Shown here piece by piece: positions 37,438-48,829 of a stretch of DNA of 64,000 bases (position 1 is its first letter; each line of letters opens with the position of its first letter). The stretch is from Glandiceps talaboti. Its lineage: Eukaryota; Hemichordata; Enteropneusta; Spengelidae. Location: NCBI RefSeq assembly GCF_964340395.1, contig NC_135556.1, forward strand, positions 9,432,501-9,496,500, read 5' to 3'. The translations under genes were made by a program, and so were the position numbers. The notes under the pieces are model-generated. The model was not told the DNA's origin. It saw only the letters and a list, made by a program, of their open reading frames with translations, and searched no databases.

Positions 37438-37572
37438 ATAAACCACCCCCTGGGGATGGTATACCAAGAGGTTTTGACCAGTGAACGAAATATATGCACG
37501 AGCGATAGCGAGTGCATATATTGAGTTCACTGGTCAAAACCGAGTGGTATACCTTCCCCAGGGGTGGTTTAT
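37438..37572. repeat. Long palindrome, copy 1
   Basis: Arms of about 60 bp from ATAAACCACCCCCTGGGGAT to its complement ending GGTGGTTTAT, with a small loop around GAGCGATAGC. Arms have a few mismatches. Repeated at 38514-38649. Confidence 0.85.
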
Positions 37573-37576
37573 CGCT

Positions 37577-38507
37577 ATTATATTATAATAGTATATTGAT
37601 AATATCGGAAACAAGATAAGAACTAACGTTTTCTCGTTTCATAGTATGCGCCTCAGTGTCTAATTTGCATAACAATAACGCTGCTTTTCAAGACAGCAGA
37701 TCTTGGCCTCAATGTGAACGTCGTGCAGCGACTGGATTTATTTTATCTGCTCGTCGTTTCTAGGGATAATCTGTACATTGATCGGCTCATTAAAAGTGCA
37801 GTGTGATGAATAAACAACCTGTTTGACTCGAGGTATAAACTCGAAGTGGTTTATTCGATCGCTCCCGGCCGAATTCGTGACTCGCTTCGATCGCTCCCGG
37901 CCGAATTCGTGACTCGGTGAAGTGATAGACAGGTTGATATTTACAATGTATTTATATTACTGGAAGTTACCTCAGCAGATTTTCGGGTTTGAGGATTTCC
38001 CTCTCGGATTGATGACTGATACTCTAGGACAGGATCCCAGACAAATTTCTATTTAGATTAATGGTAAGTCGGCCAGTGTAACCTCTTTCACTTGCTTCAT
38101 TTTTATGACAGGACAGGACAGCTCACCAATGTTTCCACTCCAGCCGCGCCGAGGCTGGGACCGATCTCGTGCATGCCTAGCACCTTGACCTTAGTAGTAA
38201 GTACATGTAGTAGGCGATGATTTGAACAAAAACGCGATGACTGGGTTGCTTTCGAAATTTCCTTCATAATTTCTCATAAAATATTGTCTCATTGAGAGAA
38301 AATCCTCCTCTGACAATTCGAAGAGTTCACTATCAGTATCACGGCGGACTACAACTCAACGCTCGTAGACAAACACAATTTGGACGCGTGCCAGCAGTGC
38401 ATTATCGTACCAGCAGTGCATTATCACTCGTTTTAGACGCGCTAGTTCGATGTCTAGACCAATCAGATCCCTCGATTTCCACCATCAATATACTGGTATA
38501 ATATAAT
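37577..38507. mobile_element. MITE-like element with terminal inverted repeats, tandem unit 1
   Basis: Starts ATTATATTATA.TAGTATATTGA and ends with the complementary TCAATATACTGGTATAATATAAT, giving TIRs of about 24 bp around 0.93 kb. Together with the palindrome it forms a 1.08-kb unit that is tandemly repeated at 38514-39550. No transposase. Confidence 0.65.
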
Positions 38508-38513
38508 TAAGCA

Positions 38514-38649
38514 ATAAACCACCCCCTGGGGATGGTATACCAAGAGGTTTTGACCAGTGAACGAAATATATGCACGAGCGATAGCGAGTGCATATATTGA
38601 GTTCACTGGTCAAAACCGAGTGGTATACCTTCCCCAGGGAGTGGTTTAT
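38514..38649. repeat. Long palindrome, copy 2
   Basis: Near-identical to 37438-37572. Confidence 0.85.
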
Positions 38650-38653
38650 CGCT

Positions 38654-39550
38654 ATTATATTATACCAGTATATTGAAAATATCGGAAACAAGATAAGAAC
38701 TAACGTTTTCTCGTTTCATATGCGCCTCTGTGTCTAATTTGCATAACAATACGCTGCTTTTCAAGACAGCTGATCTTGGCCTCAATGTGAACGTCGTGCA
38801 GCGACTGGATTTATTTATCTGCTCGTCGTTTCTAGGGATAATCTGTTCATTGATCGGCTCATTAAAAGTGCACAGTGATGAATAAACAACCTGTTTGACT
38901 CAAGGTATAAACTTGAAGTGGTTTATTGAATACAGCGTGCTTCGATCGTTCCCGGCCGAATTGGCGACTCAGTGAAATGATAGACAGGTTGATATTTACA
39001 ATGTATTTATATTACTGGAAGTTACATCAGTAGATTTTCGGGTTTGAGGATTTCCCTCTCGGATTGATGACTGATAATCTAGGACAGGATCCCAGACAAA
39101 TTTCTATTTAGATTAATGGTAAGTCGGCCAGTGTAACCTCTTTCACTTGCTTCATTTTTATGACAGGACAGGACAGCTCACCAATGTTTCCACTCCAGCC
39201 GCGCCGAGGCTGGGACGTGCATGCCTAGCGCCTTGACCTTAGTACATGTAGTAGGCGATGATTTGAACAAATACGCGATGACTGGGTTGCTTTCGAAATT
39301 TCCTTCATAATTTCTCATAAAATATTGTCTCATTGAGAGAAAATCCTCCTCTGACAATTCGAAGAGTTCACTATCAGTATCACGGCGGACTACAACTCAA
39401 CGCTCGTGCAGACGAACAAAATTTGGACGCGTGCCAGCAGTGCATTATCGTACCAGCAGTGCATTATCACTCGTTTTAGACGCGCTAGTTCGATGTCTAG
39501 ACCAATCAGATCCCTCGATTTCCACCATCAATATACTGGTATAATATAAT
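38654..39550. mobile_element. MITE-like element with terminal inverted repeats, tandem unit 2
   Basis: About 0.9 kb, highly similar to 37577-38507 apart from small indels (for example a second CTCCCGGCCGAATTCGTGAC block in unit 1 only). TIRs ATTATATTATACCAGTATAT and complement. The low divergence indicates a recent duplication. Confidence 0.7.
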
Positions 39551-39773
39551 ATGGAATATATACTCTGTTCGTTCTACATCACGAGAACTCGCGTCTATGT
39601 CACGACAACGTGACTGTGTCTACAATTGTTTTACAAGCGCGGTGTTTATTGAGAACACCGTCCACCATAGTGACATAGGGTAACCGAAATCGGTAATACC
39701 AGACGATGATCTGCCATAGGCACTAAAATGGCCATGTATGGATGGCAAATTGATATTTATTTTGGATTTCTTT

Positions 39774-40025
39774 TTCATAAAACAACTTTACTATGTTTTC
39801 CTAGTTCAAAAAATGTCAATACAAACAACATATACCAAGTAAATGTTTATAACTCAATAAATTGCAAAAGGCAAAGAAGTGTCTGAAAAGTTTGTAATTG
39901 TACGTACTGTAACAAACATAACATATTTTGTTTTAATTTTTTTGCAATTAAACAAACATGGACTTGGTATATGTTATTTCACATTCTTGTTTTCAAGTAG
40001 AAAACATAGTAGAGTTGTTTTATGA
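39774..40025. mobile_element. Fold-back MITE, copy 2
   Basis: TTCATAAAACAACTTTACTA at the left is complementary to the right end TAGTAGAGTTGTTTTATGAA. Arms of about 90 bp surround a loop containing TTGTACGTAC. Same family as 919-1166. Confidence 0.75.
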
Positions 40026-42200
40026 ATAAAAAAAATCAAAATAAATAAATTTGTCATCATACATGTCCATTTTCAACATAAAATATACATCACACACACA
40101 TTATGGATACATAATTATGTGTTGATTGAAGGGTGCAAATGACTTTGAAAGTAAATTCAGCCATAGTCCCACGCGTGACAATGCATGATCGATGCACTGA
40201 TAAAAGCGGGATTACTCGATGAGAGACCGTGCAGTAATTGACTGAAAATTACACCAATAAAATTGACGAGTACAAAGGGTAAAGTTTCTATCTACTTGAT
40301 CTAGTGGATTATGATCATTCCTATGAACAGGAACGTTGAGTACTTGAAATTCTTTTCGTCCCAGTGTTTCGTTGCAATATTTGTACACGTAAAACTCACA
40401 CCACAAACCAAGTGGTCTGAGCGTACAATTGATCGAGTATGGACACAAAGATACCGTATCCATGTGGTAGGTCGGACTGTTAAAATGTAATGAGCAAATA
40501 AGTATAGAATGATAGTAGGGGAGAATTGTAAATTATGGACAGAGCGATGAGTGAATTACAATCACCAGTGCAGAGATACATAATTGCTATGTAAATCTAA
40601 AAACCACAAGTATAAGTGAAAGCAAATAGTTTACCAATTTGAAGTTGCAGTATTAAACATAGCGTTGCATCATCAGGAAATCTATTTACGTCACTGAAAG
40701 TAGCGAAGATCAAAGAATATGACGTAGATCCAGTATATATAACGATTATTATTATATACGGGTTGGCGAACTTCGATATGAATGCAGCATTTTCATAAAA
40801 AAGGAATTGTAAAGCAAAATTCAAAGCATCACCCTCTTTATCGAAAAGAGACCACGTCGCAGGTTTGTTACGAGTTATGGTAAATATCACTTTTTTTGAC
40901 TAACTTCCTCCTTACTTACTTATTGAGACAGTTTAATTAATCTTTATACTATAAATGACCTATTGGCAAGAAATTCCTTTGTCGGTAGGGTAACAGAAGG
41001 AAGTTGATTACGAATAATTCAGGTTATTGGCATAAATGTCCTATGCAAACATATACTGTGTACCGTAGTGGGTGTTTTAAGTTATAAACAGTTCATTGAA
41101 TACATATGATTGATAGTTTTGTGCAGTATATAAGTCCTAGGTCGTGCTCTGCTATTAAATTGATAATGAGAAATTGGTCAAAAAGCAGTTTTACATCATA
41201 AACATGTATATTCCTCAAGGGTGACCATTCAGTGGTTGCTATTCGAATTAGTTAGTCTGTGACGTCCTGCCTCTATCTTGTAAATTGATAAAAACGCCTT
41301 TCCTTAGCGAATTAACGGGAATGACGTTTCAGTGCACACTGATTTTCAATGAATTTTTATCGGATGAATAAGTATCATTTGGTTTAGAAAACATGGGTCA
41401 CATTTGAACTACTCTAGCATTTACACTGACAATCCATTAAATATCACATAACTCTCTCAAAGGATTACATGAATTATTTTCGTTATCAATCATGTCATAT
41501 GAATAAATTGATGTGCTTATTGCTACTCGTGTGATTATTAATTCGTTGTGCGGTCCTACTAAATACTGCCCTGGACTGCCCGGTATATATAAAAAGAGCC
41601 CGGGGGCAAACTGGTGGCCAAATGGCACTCAAAACTCGATATTTATGTGCACTGGCCTACTTCGAATATATATTGACCAAAATTTAGTGGATTCAAGCCC
41701 CCGATTGCTGCTTTTCCAGTCTTAAATTTTCTAACGTGTTACAGACATTGCATGGATACCGCATATATTACTGCCCGGGACACATCTGGCCTGCCCGGGT
41801 CAAATTTAGACGTCTAATCGATATTAAAAGTTGATTCGTAAATAAACTAGAATGTTACAAACCCTATCTAACCTAAGTTATGATCATTCCAGTCTTCTTT
41901 TATCGTTTTTCAGGCTAAAAACCTTTCGTTCACATAGAATTCTGTACAGTCTATCTGCGCCATCTTGTTTCCTAGAATATATCATTCTGTAGAAGGGGGC
42001 CTAAAATTGCCCACGTAACCATGACAGCCGTGTGAGAGAAATTATTGTCAACATATCATACATGTGACTGAATGTATCAATATACTAATAAATTAAATCA
42101 CATCATATCAATGTTGTTGAATACGATATGTATTCAAAGACACAATACTTGCTCTTGTAGGGTTTCTCTCTCATAGGGTAACCACGAGTGCCTGCCAGGG
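40026..42200. other. Non-coding; includes D1/D2 homology at about 40780-40980
   Basis: The block around 40780-40980 aligns with two pieces of D2 (48765-48830 and 49590-49665) that are split there by a Tigger/pogo remnant. No gene is recognisable in the rest. Confidence 0.45.
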
Positions 42201-42201
42201 G

Positions 42202-42372
42202 TATGTATGTATGTATGTATGTATGTATGTATGTATGTATGTATGTATGTATGTATGTATGTATGTATGCATGCATGCATGCATGCATGCATGCATGCAT
42301 GTATGTATGTATGTATGTATGTATGTATGTATGTATGTATGTATGTATGTATGTATGTATGTATGTATGTAT
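42202..42372. repeat. (GTAT)n with (GCAT)n centre
   Basis: ATGT tetranucleotide run with a block of ATGC repeats at about 42268-42300. Confidence 0.95.
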
Positions 42373-42419
42373 CTTATTTAATAATAGTTACATTTGTGTG
42401 CATCATTCAATTTTGTTTC

Positions 42420-43090
42420 TTTTATAGAGTCAATCATCAGATCTATGTTAGTAGATAACTAATGTACAATACACTATCACTTTTATAGAGTCAGTCATCA
42501 GATCTATAGTAGTAGATAACTAATGTACAATACACTATCACTTTTATAGAGTCAGTCATCAGATCTATAGTAGTAGATAACTAATGTACAATATACTGTC
42601 ACTTTTATCGAGTCAGTCATCAGATCTATACTAGTAGATAACTAATGTACAATACACTATCACTTTTATCGAGTCAGTCATCAGATCTATAGTAGTAGAT
42701 AACCAATGTACAATATACTGTCACTTTTATCGAGTCAGTCATCAGATCTATACTAGTAGATAACTAATGTACAATACACTATCACTTTTATCGAGTCAGT
42801 CATCAGATCTATAGTAGTAGATAACTAATGTACAATATACTGTCACTTTTATCGAGTCAGTCATCAGATCTATACTAGTAGATAACTAATGTACAATACA
42901 CTATCACTTTTATCGAGTCAGTCATCAGATCTATAGTAGTAGATAACTAATGTACAATATACTGTCACTTTTATCGAGTCAGTCATCAGATCTATACTAG
43001 TAGATAACTAATGTACAATATACTGTCACTTTTATCGAGTCAGTCATCAGATCTATACTAATAGATAACTAATGTACAATATACTATCAC
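42420..43090 (+). repeat. 61-bp minisatellite, 11 copies, with 122-bp higher-order pattern
   Basis: Units beginning TTTTAT(A/C)GAGTCAGTCATC start every 61 bp from 42420 to 43030. Two variants alternate through the middle of the array (TAGTAGTAG.. ending ATACTGTC and TACTAGTAG.. ending ACACTATC), giving a 122-bp dimer. Each unit contains AGATCT. Confidence 0.95.
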
Positions 43091-43238
43091 TTTTCGTTGT
43101 GTACTATTTGTGCTAAATATGCTCCTGATGATTTGAAGTCATGTTTATAAAGATACACTAAATTGATGAAAAATGTCTAGTAATGTATATCTGTTTGAAT
43201 TACAAACAATTGTGTACCTACCTCACATGATATAACTC

Positions 43239-43305
43239 CATAACATTACATTACATTACATTACATTACATTACATTACATTACATTACATTACATTACA
43301 TTACA
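43239..43305. repeat. (ATTAC)n microsatellite
   Basis: Perfect pentanucleotide run of about 13 units. Confidence 0.95.
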
Positions 43306-43663
43306 ATACTTTAAAAACAATTTCTTCGAACATGATGTCAGTAGTGGATTTTTACACTGAAAAACATCGTCTACACATCTACTTGTTATTATATCCTCTT
43401 AGCCAATCTTTTGGACATGAAAGATGTATGCAAGAATTTTAGAACTTAGCATTTTGATAGAAATGCGTTCATCCAGAACAGCCAGGAATACAGGTATGTA
43501 TGTATAATATGTACTTGTCTCATTATAATCAACAAGAAGTTAATATGAGGAACAACAGATTCGTCAAAATAGCATTTATACACAATATGAAAGTTGACCT
43601 GTTGAGAGATGTTAAGTGTACCACCGCTGACGTCCATGTCAATTGGGCTAGCTACTAATGTAA

Positions 43664-44410
43664 GTAACATTTGGGAATCCACATATGAGAAATGTTACAT
43701 AATTAAGACTTTGTCAGTGCAGGAAGTGCGCCCTCTACGGGGAAACTTGCCTGTCTGATCGCCATTCTACTATTTGTAGTGTAGACGTTGATACGCTCGC
43801 CTTATCTCTGTCTAGCAACTTTTAGACTTTTCATCTTCACCATGTCGAATGCAGAGCAACAACTTGTGGATCTCGTTCTTGAGCCCACATCAAAGGTACA
43901 TCGTCCAAACGCCCGTAGTAAGAGCTTCAAATCCAGCAGTTCGGGCAAAGGGAGAGTGTGAGAATCGTGCCTCAGAAAAAAAGTCAAAATGGCGGTTTCC
44001 CGACCCAAGGTAACTGCGAGTAAAACAGTACTCGGACATGATTCTGATAACGATCCAGACGCACGCTCGCTTGAACAGGAAAAGGGTCTATTGCAGGTAG
44101 AGATAAGGCGACTCAAAGACCAGAAAGAAGTAGAGGCTAATCATGGCAGCAACAACTGTCCAAGTTAAAGATGGAGAATGACAAAGTACAGAAAAGTGCT
44201 ACAATCACTTCCGGTGGGCGCTAATAGGACACACTGTCCATGCCAAACCTCCGAAGGGTGGCACAAGACGAAAGTCATTTACAGTGGTCGTTTGCATCTG
44301 GGTTTCCATGGTCACAGCAAGAAGGACCAAGTCCTACTACTGCCACAACACCAAATTTAACAGACCCATATTTACCATTCGGCTTTCCTACTGATATGTC
44401 TACAAAAACA
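43664..44410 (+). mobile_element. Transposon-derived insertion with gag-like broken frame
   Basis: Absent from the paralogous site in D1, where CTACTAATGTAACGCAAGC is continuous; here the site is split with GTAA on both sides. It contains an ATG at 43843 (MSNAEQQLVDLVLEPTSKV), a stop near 43960, then a charged coiled-coil-like stretch (LEQEKGLLQVEIRRLKDQK) and NLRRVAQDE in other frames. This resembles N-terminal gag-like parts of retroelements, but I cannot name the family. Broken by stops and frame changes. Confidence 0.45.
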
Positions 44411-45263
44411 GTAACGCAAGCAGGTGGCATACGTTCAATTCGTTTACCTTATTTGTAGTTACATCTCCACAACTCTAAAACAAATGTTACTTATCTATAG
44501 ATGTTTCTCATGCGTTTTAATTTCTTTGAACATCTTTGTCAGAATTAGAGAAAAATTACTCTAATGGAACCAAAGATGGTCTGCAATCAGTCGCGAAATA
44601 CACACGTTATATAGTCCACGTGATTCACTGATTGACAAGTTTGTGTGATTCATGTTGTCGATTTCACCCCTCATGTTTGCAATGCCTTCTTGAATGTTGA
44701 ACACTTACAATAAGTAAATCATGAAGTGAAAAGAAACTGTCTTTTTACACAAACAATTAATTATAATTTATCACACACCATTTCTATCCACCTATTATCT
44801 ATGACTGATACATAATTTAAAGTTATCCATGTTCAAGTGTACGTGACTATGTGCAAACCCTTTACACAGCAAGGCTGTTTCTGTTTTTTTTTTAATTTTT
44901 GTGCTGGGAATTGCTCCCAGCGATTTTCTGTCATGCAGACAAATATACACACACACACACACACACACAAACATTCAAATGTTACACAGCAAGGTTGATA
45001 CTATAGACTTTATGACGGGAACTATTATAATATTACAATATGTATAACGATATATAACATCGATATTTGTCTTGTTGGGAGTTGTATTTGAGTGTTGTAA
45101 TTGCTGTCTCAATGTCGGAGATACTATATTAAAGTCACGAGGAAAATCGGCATACTTGATCATATACATGTAAGTAACACAACTTTGGTGATGTTAGGCA
45201 CGCCATCCTAGTGCAAACAACAGCATGTAAAGTGATGGACAGATTGGACGCAATTAAAACATT

Positions 45264-45542
45264 ATAATAATCTTTATTTATACTGGATAGTTCTTTAAGC
45301 ATATAAACACTTGTCTCCCATGAAGTCCAGTGAGGGCCATCCCTCATGGGTTCAGTGTTAATGCAGGAGGAAACCGGAGTACCCGGGGAAAACCTGCGTT
45401 GTTCGGTAGAGTCAAACTGAACGACACTCTTCTTACTTACACCGTGGTAAATTTAACCGAACCCTGAATGGGGTTCGAACCCCGACCGCAGTGGTAAGAG
45501 GCAAGTGGTTTAACCACTCGGCCACCGACAACCCCTAACCCC
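45264..45542 (-). mobile_element. tRNA-derived SINE
   Basis: Read on the minus strand it starts with a tRNA-like head: an A box TGGCCGAGTGGTTAA at 45524-45510 and a B box GGTTCGAACCC at 45482-45472. A body with CCGGGTACTCCGGTTTCCTCC follows, then an A+T-rich tail (ATAAATAAAGATTATTATAA). D1 has the uninterrupted target at about 34740 (AAAACATTCCTTACGTGCGA), so both ends are defined by an empty paralogous site. CATT flanks both sides as a candidate short target duplication. Confidence 0.85.
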
Positions 45543-45725
45543 ATTACTTATATGCGATACACTCACACTCAAATGACATGGCTTTGATACGCTAGCTGTC
45601 AAACAATGTAATATATTTATAGAGTTGCAACGTTAAGAGAAAAATTGGCACGTTGAGGGCGTTCGTGTAGGAGCGGCACAAATGAATGACAGTAGTAGTC
45701 ATTGGGCGATTTCAGTCCAAACGTA

Positions 45726-47082
45726 TATCCATCTTTCGGTTCATATATGAGGTATTTCCACAAACTCTGACAAAGATGCTCTATTCAATGCAATGACGAT
45801 TCCTTAGTTATACAAAGCTATGCTGACAGCATGATATGATAAGTGGTGGGCCGTGAGTAATTGCAAGTGGGAGAAGGCAAGGATGGGTCAGATTGTACTA
45901 ATTGTTTCTCAGGGCCGGGGACGACCATGTTTTAGATATTAGGGGAGAGTCTCATTTCACATTACCTCATTCTAACTGTCGAATTGCAGCTGACAATCAC
46001 GCCATAAACAAACAAAAACAGTTTTTTTGGTTAGGGAGACTTCAACAAGAGGGGTAGGGCTGGGGGAATTAGAGTTAGGGTTACTTTTTTACAAATCTTT
46101 TTGTGAAAGAGGGACATATTTTAGAAAGTGGGATTAGGGGAGGGTCATATTGTACTTTGACTCTCATTACATTGCCTAACTTAGCATTATTTTGAGATTT
46201 TGGCATCCCATCGCTGCCACCAGTTCTGCATCCCATTGCTGCCAAACCGGTTTAGAACTTAGGATCCATTGGGTATTATGTAATGTTGAACTGCATTATT
46301 TTACCTAACATTTCGAACAAAAATCTAAAGGCTTTACTCTTACGAAGGGTTTTGGAGTTTGCCTTGTAATGCACAGCAATTTTATCTGCAGAAATGCGCT
46401 AAACTTTGTAAAGACAACAAATTGAGAATTATTAAATCTTAAATCTCCATTGGTACCGCTGAAATGTAGTGGTCACAGGAAGAAGAATTACCTGGTGTAT
46501 TCTATACCTGGAGATTTGTATAGTAGACGTGATTTCGACTTGTACACTTGATGTGTTAAAAGGGGAATAGTAATAAAGTCATCACTACTGGCCATGCCAT
46601 TTTAACACTTTAAAAAACTCTGTTAGTGTCTAATCGACATGGAAGTGGTGTGATGAAATAAACGGTGAACAGTTCATGTCGACTTACATGTATGTTGTTT
46701 AATGGATTAATTGTTTCCATGTCATGTAGACGAAATTGAAATCGATTGAAATACAATTGCATATTCTTCTCAAATGCAATAAATAGGCGACTATTTGAGC
46801 CAGCGCATGCTCTAAAATAATCTAATCTATTATCAAAGAAGCTGTCTCCTGACCATTCTAAAACCATCCGTCTCAGACAGTAAAATACGCCCTCAATGGC
46901 CTTGCTCCTGGCTAACTGAAAGGGGTTGGCCGATGTGTGTGGGCGCTCTGACAAGGTGTGCCTGTTACAGTCCTTAGTGTGTCGGTATACTGTTCGATCG
47001 TATATAATGTAATTGTAAACACTTGTTAGGTTCATTTTCCCCGCACGACAGCCGAACAAAACAATATTTCAGAGTCGACAGA
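45726..47082. other. Non-coding 5' region of PI-PLC copy 2
   Basis: No supported gene. The minus-strand open frame at 47059-46610 (149 codons) has no recognisable domain. A TATTTCAG|AGTCGACAG acceptor-like site lies at about 47071, just before the chosen start codon of the PI-PLC gene. Confidence 0.4.
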
Positions 47083-48015
47083 ATGGATTTCTTCAAAGGA
47101 GTCGGTGATGCCATTGGTAAAGCAGTTGACGTAGTAACAGACGTAAATACATACGAAGCTCTCTTCGATGCAACCGGGAAAGCATTGACAGGTAGCGGAA
47201 CTCCTAATGAACACCCTACTGACTGGTTTCCAAATTGGATGTCGAATATGTCTAACAGAATATCCCTCAGTAGTCTCTCAATTCCTGGAACCCATCAAAC
47301 CATGACATACGAAGGCCATGGTGGTCAATTTACTCAATGCCAAATTTGGAAACTGGACACCCAACTAAAAGCTGGTATCCGTTTTCTTGATATACGTTGC
47401 CGACACTTTAATAACTGTCTTCCCATACACCACGAAAGCTTTTACCAACATTTTAGCTTCACGGATGTACTCAAAATGACCACAGCATTTCTCAGCGAAC
47501 GGCCAAAAGAAGTCATAGTGATGCGGGTGAGAAAGGAGTATAATGAAGAAGGAAACAGCCGAAGTATGTCAGATTCTGTCAACGTGGCTCTATCCCGCTT
47601 CTCCGAAAGATTCTTCTGGAGATCAAGCAATGTGCCTACTCTCGGTGAGGCACGTGGTAAAATCGTATTACTGGATGATTTTGAAGGCGGACATAGAGCA
47701 GGTATCAACTATCGTTCTCTGATCATAGCAGACGACTGGGATGTAAAATCATTCTCTGGTGGTCCAATCAATTCGAAATGGGATGGTGTGCAGAGAAATC
47801 TCGAAGAAGCTGAACAAGATGCTGATGATGGACAAGTGTACTTGACATTTTGCAGTGGTGCGAGTAGTGGTGCATATCCAAATCAAGTTGCTGAGAAAAT
47901 TAATCCACGCCTCTCCACATTCCTATCTAGGAATACCGGCAAAAAGCGATGGGGAATGGTAGCTATGGATTTTCCCAGTTCAAACATCATCAATAAAATA
48001 ATCTGTAGCAATTAA
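47083..48015 (+). CDS. Bacterial-type phosphatidylinositol-specific phospholipase C, copy 2
   Basis: A single open exon of 310 aa from the ATG at 47083. An upstream in-frame ATG (47023) adds 20 residues, but an acceptor-like TATTTCAG lies between them. A 50-residue N-terminal extension (MDFFKGVGDAIGKAVD...) is absent from copy 1. The X-domain then follows: WMSN......LSIPGTHQTM with His71, AGIRFLDIR with Arg100, IHH with His116-His117, and WGMVAMDF with Asp296. The residue after the catalytic His is Gln72 instead of the bacterial Asp. No transmembrane segment or clear signal peptide is seen; the extension looks amphipathic. Function is inferred: phosphatidylinositol cleavage to diacylglycerol and inositol phosphate. 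Confidence 0.88.
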   Translation: MDFFKGVGDAIGKAVDVVTDVNTYEALFDATGKALTGSGTPNEHPTDWFPNWMSNMSNRISLSSLSIPGTHQTMTYEGHGGQFTQCQIWKLDTQLKAGIRFLDIRCRHFNNCLPIHHESFYQHFSFTDVLKMTTAFLSERPKEVIVMRVRKEYNEEGNSRSMSDSVNVALSRFSERFFWRSSNVPTLGEARGKIVLLDDFEGGHRAGINYRSLIIADDWDVKSFSGGPINSKWDGVQRNLEEAEQDADDGQVYLTFCSGASSGAYPNQVAEKINPRLSTFLSRNTGKKRWGMVAMDFPSSNIINKIICSN

Positions 48016-48829
48016 AATTACTACCAGTGAATGACTTTCTACAATTTCATTAATTGGTAATTATATGTTTGAAGTATTTGCTACTTACCATTTCGTGCAC
48101 TTTAGCACACTTTCTTTTAAATGGAACTTTAATGACGTCTTTCACTACAAGTATACATATAAAAAAATAAACAGGATTTTGGTGACATTTGCCTCAGCTA
48201 CTTCAAATAACTCTAAAGCAATCAGTATATCACTTTTTTACTTCAAAAAGTAGTGAGAAGATAGAGTAATCATCAACTGAACTGTCACATTCCTATATTC
48301 ATTGAAGGGATCGTCATCATTCAACTTGGTCAAAAATTGTATTTTTTGAAATATTGTCTACATCTGCACAAACACTCGAATCGGGCACTAACACTTTCTT
48401 TACGTAAAGGTAAAATCTAAAGCCGACAGTACAATCTTTGTTATTTGCGTTGTAACAAAGTTGTCACATGATTGTAATGAATCCGTGTAGTTTTACCTGT
48501 ATAATAAATGTAAAAAATGCTTTTCATGTTGAATAAAGTCATAAATGATTAACAGTTCTCGGTCGAAATTATTTTTCCTAATAAATACTTCAGATGGTTT
48601 TGATAGTAAGTGAAGGTTACCAAACAACACTTGAGAAAATTAATCACACACGATTCTAATTGAAATGATCATGACGTCACTTTAGTTGATCAGAAATGGA
48701 ATCATATCAATGCTACTAGACCATCAGCTCAAAATTGTTTTTATATTTTAAACGGATGGGGAGAACTTCCATATGAATGAAGTAACTTTTAAAAAGAGAC
48801 CCAGTCCACGTTGCAAGTTATTCTTTCGA

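Larger units (their letters stand above)
43470..45725 (+). repeat. Segmental duplication unit D2 (5' part)
   Basis: Collinear with 33955-34915, expanded by insertions at 43664-44410 and 45264-45542 and a partly repeated stretch at about 44730-45000 with (AC)n. Further collinearity resumes at the PI-PLC gene. Confidence 0.75.

Noticed and set aside
37438-39550. Direct repeats considered as LTRs
   Set aside because: The two units are adjacent with no internal coding region, and their ends form inverted repeats rather than TG..CA termini.
42420-43090. Regular 61-bp repeat considered as a CRISPR-like array
   Set aside because: The whole unit repeats with no variable spacers; it is a eukaryotic minisatellite.
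46610-47059. Minus-strand open frame of 149 codons upstream of PI-PLC copy 2
   Set aside because: It overlaps the presumed 5' region of the PI-PLC gene, has no recognisable feature and no counterpart in D1.
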